Below, one piece after another: positions 1-5,232 of a DNA stretch of 5,232 nucleotides (positions are counted from its first letter, which is position 1; the number at the start of each line of letters is the position of its first letter). Source of the stretch: Calditrichota bacterium (GTDB lineage Bacteria; Calditrichota; Calditrichia; Calditrichales; Calditrichaceae); assembly GCA_024278715.1 (NCBI GenBank), contig JAJRSN010000118.1:1-5232 (forward strand), in the 5' to 3' direction. The translations under genes and the position numbers were made by a program. Under the pieces are notes generated by a model. The model made no database searches and was not told the DNA's origin. It saw only the letters and a program-made list of their open reading frames with translations.

Positions 1-284
1 ATCATGGGATTAAAATGCGAAGAAGGCTCCTGAAAGACAAAAAAGCCGTTTTGTTGTAATCGTCTTACCTTTTGGGATCGAACATAGCGAAAATAGCTCT
101 CTCCGTTAATGGTAATCTGCAAGTCATGCGGGTCAACCAACCCGAAAATCGTTTGAGAAATCAACGTCTTCCCGATTCCCGACTCTCCGAAGAGAATGGT
201 AATTTCTCCCGATTCAAAGGAAAAATCCTCAATACTCACCAGTTCCTGTTCGAGAAAACGAATTTGTATTTGATATCGGTTCAT
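1..284 (-). CDS. Dpp/Opp-type ABC transporter ATP-binding protein, N-terminal fragment (cut by window edge)
   Basis: This is the start of an ABC ATPase that would power transport through the two membrane proteins encoded just upstream. The 94 residues visible begin MNRYQIQIRFLEQEL. They contain a complete Walker A loop, GESGIGKT, at residues 33-40, and a Q-loop reading VFQEPSSHFNP with the glutamine at residue 85. The 'FQ-E/D-P-x-x-x-x-NP' form of the Q-loop is typical of the OppD/DppD/DppF branch of ABC ATPases, which agrees with the neighbouring DppB- and DppC-like permeases. The spacing between Walker A and Q-loop looks somewhat shorter than in classical OppD. The ABC signature, Walker B and the C-terminal Opp/Dpp extension lie beyond the left edge, so it is unknown whether the protein is a single ATPase or a fused double one. 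The start ATG (284-282) overlaps the stop of the permease gene as ATGA, so translation is probably coupled. The substrate is unknown. Confidence 0.9.
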   Translation of the reverse strand, partial: MNRYQIQIRFLEQELVSIEDFSFESGEITILFGESGIGKTLISQTIFGLVDPHDLQITINGESYFRYVRSQKVRRLQQNGFFVFQEPSSHFNPM

Positions 285-1240
285 AATCTGAATCGCTCCG
301 CCAATGCATTGGTTATTTTAAAAAGCGAAAAAAGCGTAAAGACAATCACAAAAGCAACGCTGATGCCCTGTAAATGCAAAAACAATAAATTGGGCAAATA
401 ACCCGGATGCGTGAGCGAATAGCCGATAGCGAGAATATCTTGTTTACTGTCAATATTTGCCAGTAAACTACCCAAAGTAACGGGAAGATTAACCGAACTG
501 ACGCGGGTTGAAAGTCCGACAGAAATAATAAAATCCACACTGCATTGCAAAAAAATTGCCGAAGAAAAAACGGCGATCATCTTATTCAGAATATGGGTGC
601 GGCTGTTTTTCCACAGGATGTCGTAATTGATGATCCGCCATTCGGAAATCCCGCAAACCCGCATGGCGTTGTAAAAATCAAGCTGACGGAAGTAGGCAAT
701 TCGTTCACGAAGCATATCCACCACTTCCAAAAAGATAAAAAGGCTCAGAAAAACGGACATTAACAGCATGATGGCAAGAGGGGTTTCCAGGCTGCCGCGC
801 TCCATCAAAAACGTAATCCACACATATCCCAGCAAAACGCCGATAATCTGCGGAACGGAGCGAATAAAATTTGTTAAAAAAATTAAAACGTTAAGCGCGG
901 TCGCTTGCCCCCGGTCATCAAGCGTTTGAAAAAGCAGCGTTGTCGCCCAGGCTAATAAAAACGTCAAAGCCACAACCAGCGAGGCAATGAACATCGAATG
1001 CACAAACGCCAGTTCCAACAGCCTGCGTTCAGGAGCGTTCAGAAACAAAAAATCCCAAAGCAAGAGTAAAAACAAACCTGAAACCCAGGCTATCAGCCAG
1101 ACACGGGCGGAATTCCGGCTCCACCGAATGGTCAAAAATTCCAATCTTCTGATTTGTCTGACCGTTCCGTTCCGGATTTTCCCGTACAGGGTGACGATAT
1201 GCCTTTTTAACGCCTCGATTATTTGTTCTGCAAATTTCAT
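281..1240 (-). CDS. DppC-type ABC transporter permease (BPD_transp_1 / MetI-like fold)
   Basis: This 319-aa integral membrane protein is probably one half of the channel of a Dpp/Opp-type ABC transporter. A basic cytoplasmic N-terminus (about 1-45) is followed by likely membrane helices near 46-68, 78-105, 115-145, 153-174, 218-240 and 288-308. The coupling (EAA) loop is visible at about 190-210 as YNAMRVCGISEWRIINYDIL. It keeps the conserved glycine (Gly197) and the aliphatic pair near its end, although the EAA triplet has become Asn-Ala-Met. The stretch after it and the C-terminal ALAERFRL match the layout of DppC proteins, which usually end in a similar 'ALDPRLR'-like tail. Length is normal for DppC. 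It overlaps the upstream DppB-like gene and the downstream ATPase gene by ATGA at each end. No clear Shine-Dalgarno sequence precedes it, so coupled translation is likely. The family assignment is firm, but the substrate cannot be inferred. Confidence 0.85.
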   Translation of the reverse strand: MKFAEQIIEALKRHIVTLYGKIRNGTVRQIRRLEFLTIRWSRNSARVWLIAWVSGLFLLLLWDFLFLNAPERRLLELAFVHSMFIASLVVALTFLLAWATTLLFQTLDDRGQATALNVLIFLTNFIRSVPQIIGVLLGYVWITFLMERGSLETPLAIMLLMSVFLSLFIFLEVVDMLRERIAYFRQLDFYNAMRVCGISEWRIINYDILWKNSRTHILNKMIAVFSSAIFLQCSVDFIISVGLSTRVSSVNLPVTLGSLLANIDSKQDILAIGYSLTHPGYLPNLLFLHLQGISVAFVIVFTLFSLFKITNALAERFRL

Positions 1241-2337
1241 GAAGAACCCAAACGTTTTTGTTCTTTAAAGATTGCCAGATCGGTAACGAGCTCGGTCGCC
1301 TTTACGATAAGAAAAATACCGAGAATAATCAGCGCCGCCAGATCGTAATTTTGATACAATAATTGCTGCAACAACTCATAGCTTAAATGCCCGTGAATGT
1401 TCAGAGCCATCTCAATAATCAGCAGTCCGGTGATAATAAAAGCCGCCTGTTCTTTTAATGTGGCAAAATACTGAAAGCGAGCGTTCATGAAAATATGCTC
1501 CAAAACGTGTCCGGGAAACTTTTTCCTAAGCGCCAGCAACGAACGCCAACGGATTCCTCTTTTTTTGCATATAGAATAGTCGTTGTTCAGATTTTTCACG
1601 ATTGCGGTGCGCACATATCCCTTGCGGCTTTCGTTCAACAAAAAATGGTAAAATTTATTGGAATAGGTAATTAAAACTCCGTTGGAGATTACGCCTAAAA
1701 GAATCATGAACGGCACGGATTCGGTATCAAAATCGGTTTTAATGGAATAGGCGATCACATAAGCCGGAGTAAACAGCAATAAATACAGCATAGCTTTACA
1801 CAGCATTTTAATGCCGATCGCGCCTAATCGTTTTGCTGTTTGCCATTCCGGCTCGGAAATCAAACGGCGCAAAGCGAACAAAAAACGATACACGTCGGGC
1901 GGATTTTGCTGTTTGTAACGCAAAAATAAATACGCGCCCAGAGTCTGAACTCCGTAATAAGTAAGAGCCATTACAACAAGGTAAATCAGAATAAACTTAA
2001 CATACATTAAAAAAAGAACAGGAACGGATCGTCGGTTAGCCATTTTTTGCCGTAGCTGACTTTTGGTAAGTCCCGCCTGCTGCGTTTCCGTCAGAACGAG
2101 TCTTTGCCACAATTGTTTGTATTTAGCGGAATCACCGGTTAAAGCGGAAGCCATATCCAGATAGAGTTGTTTTTGAAATGCATCCTGCGTGTTTAGATCA
2201 AGCTCCTGCAGCAAACGGACTGATTCGGGTATCGGCGCGCTTTGTTCCGCTTCGGGACGGGCGGCGATAAAGACGATACCCAAAATAACAGATACAACCA
2301 AAGCGCTGCTCAAGTGTCGTCTTAAAATGCGTTTCAT
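1237..2337 (-). CDS. Divergent DppB-type ABC transporter permease
   Basis: This 366-aa membrane protein is probably the second half of the transporter channel. It starts with a basic stretch and one helix (about 9-27), then an extracytoplasmic segment. Residues about 39-68 (ESVRLLQELDLNTQ onward, ending LTGD) follow the pattern 'LR-x-x-LGLD...QY...GD' found after the first helix of DppB proteins. Further helices lie near 107-138, 173-198, 207-228, 297-315 and 331-353. Residues 239-249 (KGYVRTAIVKN) resemble the DppB coupling-loop start 'eYVrtARAKG', but the conserved glycine is replaced by Asn249. About 20 extra residues, many basic, seem to separate this loop from the next helix. The end (GLLIIEMALNIHGHLSYELL, 304-323, then a final helix) matches the DppB 'VVVETVFAWPGLG' region. 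It is slightly longer than a usual DppB (about 300-340 aa). It overlaps both neighbours by ATGA. An automatic pipeline could well call it hypothetical. The permease call rests on motif similarity and gene order. Confidence 0.72.
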   Translation of the reverse strand: MKRILRRHLSSALVVSVILGIVFIAARPEAEQSAPIPESVRLLQELDLNTQDAFQKQLYLDMASALTGDSAKYKQLWQRLVLTETQQAGLTKSQLRQKMANRRSVPVLFLMYVKFILIYLVVMALTYYGVQTLGAYLFLRYKQQNPPDVYRFLFALRRLISEPEWQTAKRLGAIGIKMLCKAMLYLLLFTPAYVIAYSIKTDFDTESVPFMILLGVISNGVLITYSNKFYHFLLNESRKGYVRTAIVKNLNNDYSICKKRGIRWRSLLALRKKFPGHVLEHIFMNARFQYFATLKEQAAFIITGLLIIEMALNIHGHLSYELLQQLLYQNYDLAALIILGIFLIVKATELVTDLAIFKEQKRLGSS

Positions 2338-3209
2338 GAGTCTGTCCGTTTTGTAATTTTCAGAACGCCGGGTTTAACCGTTTTTAACTCAAAACCGTAC
2401 TGCGCGGAAAGCTTTTTTAATTCGTCGATAAAAATTTTTGTGCTTTTTGACCAGCTTTTTAAATACTCCGGTCGATTGAAAATGATCCGGACTTCCCGTT
2501 CATTCTGCTCCAGTTTCCATTGCGGAACGCGATCGTCCGATTTTAGATTTGCGGTTTGAACAAAATAATGATACAGATTGGCATAAACCCTGTTCTTTCT
2601 TGTCAGACAAAATTTAAGCTGTTGAACAAAATCGTGAAATTGCGCTTCTTTTTGCAAATCTTTCGCCTTCACCTTTTCCCAGACTCGGGAAGAGGAAATT
2701 TTACACCAGGCATAACGAACCGGCGAATCGAATGCTCGGACATAATAATAAACACCGCGCTTGAAAACGCGGATAACCGTCTGCCCCGCGGAAAGCGTTT
2801 TCAGTGTCTGCCACGATACCGGATGCAGCAGGATCAGCTTTTGTCCGTTTTTAATTTTCATGGTGTCGTTGAACACGCGAACCCGGTAATACCAGCGAAA
2901 AAATCCCGTTTGCTCCAAACCCTGCGGATTCCCGATCGAATCGATCAACATGAATAAATCCTGATTTTGCAGCTTAACCCTGAGCGCCTGCGTAATCTGA
3001 TCAGGCAACGTAACCGCTTTCCCGATTTCAAAAGGCAAAAATTGTCCCCATTGTAATTTTACTTCGGGCGGAACGGTTCGTTGGTATGTATCAAACACAG
3101 CAAGATTTTCGGGACGCTCAACGATCAGGACCGTGCCGATTTTGCCGACTCCCTGCGAAAAAAGAAATTTACTACTTACGATCAGGATTAAAATGAATTT
3201 CAGTTTCAT
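2334..3209 (-). CDS. Exported protein of unknown family, first gene of the ABC operon
   Basis: I do not recognise the family of this 291-aa protein. It has a clear signal peptide (MKLKFILILIVSSKFLFSQG), probably cut between Ser18 and Gln19, and no later membrane helix, so the mature protein should be periplasmic or secreted. The mature part looks beta-rich, with many alternating hydrophobic and aromatic residues. The stretch FFRWYYRVRVF (103-113) and the Tyr-rich VYYYVRAF (153-160) are conspicuous. There are two cysteines, at 169 and 201, which could pair. The C-terminal 80 residues look alpha/beta and end in a basic tail. In Dpp/Opp operons this position usually holds the solute-binding protein, but those are typically about 500-600 aa, so this is not a normal one. 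A role as an accessory or substrate-binding partner of the transporter is inference from context only. The stop overlaps the next gene as ATGA. The ribosome binding site is weak (AAGTAAG just upstream). The start is fixed by the signal peptide. Confidence 0.8.
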   Translation of the reverse strand: MKLKFILILIVSSKFLFSQGVGKIGTVLIVERPENLAVFDTYQRTVPPEVKLQWGQFLPFEIGKAVTLPDQITQALRVKLQNQDLFMLIDSIGNPQGLEQTGFFRWYYRVRVFNDTMKIKNGQKLILLHPVSWQTLKTLSAGQTVIRVFKRGVYYYVRAFDSPVRYAWCKISSSRVWEKVKAKDLQKEAQFHDFVQQLKFCLTRKNRVYANLYHYFVQTANLKSDDRVPQWKLEQNEREVRIIFNRPEYLKSWSKSTKIFIDELKKLSAQYGFELKTVKPGVLKITKRTDS

Positions 3210-3250
3210 CTGCTTACTTTGGTTTAATCAATTTTGAAAAGGTTAATGAT

Positions 3251-3279
3251 TTTATCAAACTGTTTCAAGGGAATTTGAA
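3251..3279 (-). promoter_or_regulatory. Weak candidate promoter for the leftward ABC operon
   Basis: On the minus strand a TTCAAA box (3279-3274) is followed after 17 bases by GATAAA (3256-3251). Each matches four of six bases of the sigma-70 -35 and -10 consensus. It lies about 40 bases upstream of the start codon of the exported protein gene, a plausible distance. The region is AT-rich, so a match this good can arise by chance. Confidence 0.25.
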
Positions 3280-3386
3280 ATCGGAAATTGCCAAAATTCG
3301 ATCGCTCCCCTGTATTTAAATCCTCAGAAAGCGGAAAGATCGAATTCAAGCCGAAATCTGTCTTCTTTTTTTTTCGCATTAAAAAT

Positions 3387-3415
3387 TTCTGAAATTTATT
3401 TTAACTCATTATATT
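3387..3415 (+). promoter_or_regulatory. Weak candidate promoter for the propeller-transglutaminase gene
   Basis: A good -10-like TATATT (3410-3415) lies about 40 bases upstream of the start codon. The sequence 17 bases before it, TTCTGA (3387-3392), is a poor -35 match (three of six). A run of nine T (3366-3374) lies upstream and could aid DNA bending or polymerase contact. Only the -10 part is suggestive. Confidence 0.22.
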
Positions 3416-3441
3416 TACAGGCGAAAAAGGAGTAACTAAAA

Positions 3442-3448
3442 AGAGGAG
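3442..3448 (+). promoter_or_regulatory. Strong Shine-Dalgarno site of the propeller-transglutaminase gene
   Basis: AGAGGAG sits eight bases before the ATG at 3457 and closely complements the 3' end of 16S rRNA. It fixes the start codon, which is also supported by the signal peptide that begins there. It contrasts with the four minus-strand genes, none of which has a comparably strong site. Confidence 0.8.
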
Positions 3449-3456
3449 CTTTTCCG

Positions 3457-5052
3457 ATGAAACATTTAAAGATATTGATTCTGCTTTTAATCGGCTTTGC
3501 GTTTTTGCAAGCCTTTCCCGGTAAAATTATCAAACAGTTTGCCTCGCCGGGCTCTTTTCCCACGGGACTCACTTTTGACGGTAAATACCTGTGGTTGGCT
3601 GATTACAAAAGCGATTCACTTTATCAAATCGATCTTAAAACCCAAAAGGTAATTCACCGCATTCCTTCTCCCGGTTTTTGGCCCATGGGTTTAGCCTGGG
3701 ACGGAAAATATCTGTGGAATGTGGACAAACAACAGAAAAAGATTTTTCAGATTGATCCGGCTGACGGCGCAGTTCTCAATGTATTGGACAGTCCCTCGGA
3801 CGATCCTCAGGGATTAACGTGGGACGGCAAGACATTGTGGATCAGCGATGCGCGAAAAAACAGAATCATGAGCCTTGATATGAGCGATGGCACCGCCGTG
3901 AAACGTTACGACGGTCCCGCCCGACGGGTTAACGGATTGACCTTCGACGGACGCTATTTGTGGGCAAGCGACCGCCTGCGCAATGAAATTTACATGATCG
4001 ATCCGCAAAACGGCGAAATTATTTTAATCGTCGATGCGCCGGCAGCCTACCCAAGGGGATTGGCTTTCGACGGCAAATATCTGTGGAACGTGGATTATCA
4101 GACCGATTCGCTGTATCAACTGATCAGAAAAGATAACGAACGATATCGTCTCAAAGACAAACGCCATGCCCGCATCACATTAACCCATGAAGTAAAAGTA
4201 TATGGTTCCGGACAGTTAAAAAATCTGGATGTTTACTTAGTCATCCCCGAAAATCTGCCGCAACAAAAAATATTAAGCGCCGAATTCACACCCTCATCCG
4301 CCAAAAAGATTTACGATCAGTGGCAGCAGCCCATGGCTTTGTTTAACTATAAAAATATTACGGCAAATGCTGATGTGGCTTCACAAATGGTAATCGAAGC
4401 CGAAATTTCGGCTATCGATTATTTCATTTTCCCTGATGAGGTCGGGAAACTCAAAGACATCCCGAAGAAAATCCGTGAACAATACACCAAAAACGGAAGC
4501 AAATACAGATTGGACGATCCCTATATTCAAAATCTCGCTAAAAAAATAATCGGCGACGAAACTCGTCCTTACTGGATGGCTCGCAAGATTTTCGATTATG
4601 TTCGCAACCATCTGGAATACAAATTAGAAGGCGGATGGAATGCTGCGCCGGTGGTTTTGCAACGAGGCACAGGATCATGCTCGGAATACACCTTTAGTTT
4701 TATTGCCTTAGCCCGGGCAGCCGGACTGCCCGCCCGTTATGTGGGCGCTATTGTGGTACGCGGCGACGATGCCAGCCTGGACGACGTGTTCCACCGCTGG
4801 CCCGAAATTTACCTGCCCAATTACGGGTGGATTCCCATCGATCCGCAGGGCGGAGACAAACCGGTTCCGCGCGACCGGGCGATGAACATCGGACACCTGA
4901 GCAACCGCTTTTTAATCACGACTCACAGCGGCGGCGACTCCGAATATCTGGGCTGGTATTACAATTACAACCAACGATATCAATGCGATCCCAAACTTCA
5001 GATTAACATCGAAACCTTTGCCGAATGGCAGCCTCTCGACGGTAAAAAATAA
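3457..5052 (+). CDS. Exported beta-propeller-repeat / transglutaminase-like fusion protein
   Basis: This 531-aa protein has a signal peptide (MKHLKILILLLIGFAFLQAF, residues 1-20). Residues 24-228 form five repeats of exactly 41 residues, each with a 'GL(T/A)(F/W)DGKYLWxxD' core at 37, 78, 119, 160 and 201, typical of NHL/YncE-like beta-propeller blades. A beta-rich linker (about 238-325) resembles the N-terminal domain often found before bacterial transglutaminase-like cores. The core (about 350-490) has the papain-fold triad: Cys408 in RGTGSCSEYTFSFIALARAA, His446 in DDVFHRWPEIYLPNYGWIPI, and Asp462 in IPIDPQGG. All three are present, so it is probably active. Family members act as cysteine proteases, amidases or transglutaminases, and the actual substrate is unknown. 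The enzyme most likely works in the periplasm or outside, with the propeller binding protein or glycan. It is transcribed away from the ABC operon across a 247-bp shared region. No terminator hairpin is visible after the TAA. Confidence 0.9.
   Translation: MKHLKILILLLIGFAFLQAFPGKIIKQFASPGSFPTGLTFDGKYLWLADYKSDSLYQIDLKTQKVIHRIPSPGFWPMGLAWDGKYLWNVDKQQKKIFQIDPADGAVLNVLDSPSDDPQGLTWDGKTLWISDARKNRIMSLDMSDGTAVKRYDGPARRVNGLTFDGRYLWASDRLRNEIYMIDPQNGEIILIVDAPAAYPRGLAFDGKYLWNVDYQTDSLYQLIRKDNERYRLKDKRHARITLTHEVKVYGSGQLKNLDVYLVIPENLPQQKILSAEFTPSSAKKIYDQWQQPMALFNYKNITANADVASQMVIEAEISAIDYFIFPDEVGKLKDIPKKIREQYTKNGSKYRLDDPYIQNLAKKIIGDETRPYWMARKIFDYVRNHLEYKLEGGWNAAPVVLQRGTGSCSEYTFSFIALARAAGLPARYVGAIVVRGDDASLDDVFHRWPEIYLPNYGWIPIDPQGGDKPVPRDRAMNIGHLSNRFLITTHSGGDSEYLGWYYNYNQRYQCDPKLQINIETFAEWQPLDGKK
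3526..4140 (+). repeat. Five in-frame 123-bp repeats encoding 41-aa propeller blades
   Basis: Codons 24-228 split into five units with no insertion or deletion: residues 24-64, 65-105, 106-146, 147-187 and 188-228. Each unit holds a leading hydrophobic strand, a turn rich in Pro or Gly, the DGKYLW-type core, a D-x-x-x-(D/N)-x-(L/I) segment and a closing 'ID...G' turn. Units 1 and 5 share the most, including DSLYQ after the core. The repeat is clear in protein. The DNA copies have diverged, so this is an old duplication and not a recent tandem array. Confidence 0.88.
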
Positions 5053-5203
5053 CGCTTAACGACGAGTGATGAGTAAGATTAAAGAGAAAGCAGAAAGCAG
5101 AATACGGAAAGCCGTGATGAGTAATACAAAATAAAAAATAAAAAAGGATTGTCAGAAAGCAGTGATACGTGACGCTTAACGCTTACACCCTTAACGCTTA
5201 ACG
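5051..5203. repeat. Interspersed heptamer-type short repeats downstream of the transglutaminase-like gene
   Basis: Three unrelated short words recur in this gene-free stretch. CGCTTAA occurs at 5053-5059, 5173-5179 and 5195-5201, with a variant CGCTTAC at 5180-5186 that sits in tandem with the second copy. GAAAGCA occurs in tandem at 5086-5092 and 5093-5099 and again at 5155-5161. GTGATGAGTAA occurs at 5066-5076 and 5114-5124, and a truncated GTGATA at 5162-5167. The two families with tandem copies have a 7-base period. An AT-rich spacer (5126-5146) separates two clusters. The rest of the gene-free tail to 5232 shows no gene or terminator hairpin. The function is unknown. Such repeats resemble in style the heptanucleotide STRR repeats known from heterocystous cyanobacteria. 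Confidence 0.7.
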
Positions 5204-5232
5204 AATAACCAATTTAACGACAATGGATTAAA

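Noticed and set aside
72..401. A 109-codon plus-strand open frame over the ATPase and the end of the DppC-like gene.
   Set aside because: It is the antisense shadow of two genes with clear family motifs. Its own product has no recognisable motif and no ribosome binding site was evident.
2556..2957. A 133-codon plus-strand open frame opposite the exported protein gene.
   Set aside because: The minus-strand frame has a signal peptide and operon overlap, while this frame has no supporting feature.
3271..3299. A 6-base inverted repeat (GAATTT ... AAATTC) in the divergent intergenic region, considered as an operator.
   Set aside because: Six-base AT-rich arms with a 17-base gap are expected by chance in such sequence, and the symmetry does not extend further.
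3336..3374. A possible rho-independent terminator before the nine-T run at 3366-3374.
   Set aside because: The only stem is a weak four-base pairing (AGAT/ATCT) with no GC-rich part, and no gene ends upstream on that strand.
5069..5134. A 21-codon open frame starting ATGAGTAAG just after the transglutaminase-like gene.
   Set aside because: It is built almost wholly from the short repeats, is very short, and has no Shine-Dalgarno site.
5051..5203. The repeats after the last gene considered as a CRISPR array.
   Set aside because: The repeat words are 7-11 bases and belong to three mixed families, with irregular spacing and no spacers of constant length.

Overview
The window looks like part of a bacterial chromosome of moderate GC with a Gram-negative-type secretory layout. 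Two genes have N-terminal signal peptides, one ending in the Phe-Ser-Gln style common in the FCB group. The stretch at the right end is littered with 7-base repeat units. Together with the lysine-rich coding style, this suggests a Calditrichota, Ignavibacteriota or KSB1-type lineage. That placement is an inference and is weakly held.

Left part (1-3209, all minus strand): a tight four-gene operon, read right to left. It encodes a 291-aa secreted protein of unknown family, a divergent DppB-type ABC permease (366 aa), a DppC-type ABC permease (319 aa), and the N-terminal 94 residues of an OppD/DppD-type ABC ATPase that runs off the left edge. Each of the three junctions is a 4-base ATGA stop/start overlap. 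The order matches classical dipeptide/oligopeptide (Dpp/Opp) transporter operons, where a solute-binding protein comes first. Here that first slot holds a much shorter exported protein that does not look like an Opp/Dpp binding protein. The DppB-like subunit is also unusual, with an enlarged and eroded coupling-loop region. The substrate and direction of transport cannot be read from the sequence.

Middle (3210-3456): a 247-bp divergent intergenic region that must carry promoters for both directions. Only weak promoter candidates are visible. A strong ribosome binding site precedes the rightward gene.

Right part (3457-5052, plus strand): a 531-aa exported protein that fuses five exactly 41-residue beta-propeller-type repeats to a transglutaminase-like (papain-fold) domain with an intact Cys-His-Asp triad. 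It probably acts outside the cytoplasm as a peptidase, amidase or cross-linking enzyme, with the repeat domain as a binding platform.

Right end (5053-5232): non-coding, with interspersed heptamer-type short repeats of three different sequence families. No tRNA, rRNA, CRISPR array or insertion sequence was seen. The most notable points are the non-canonical Dpp-like ABC operon, the propeller-transglutaminase fusion and the heptamer repeats.
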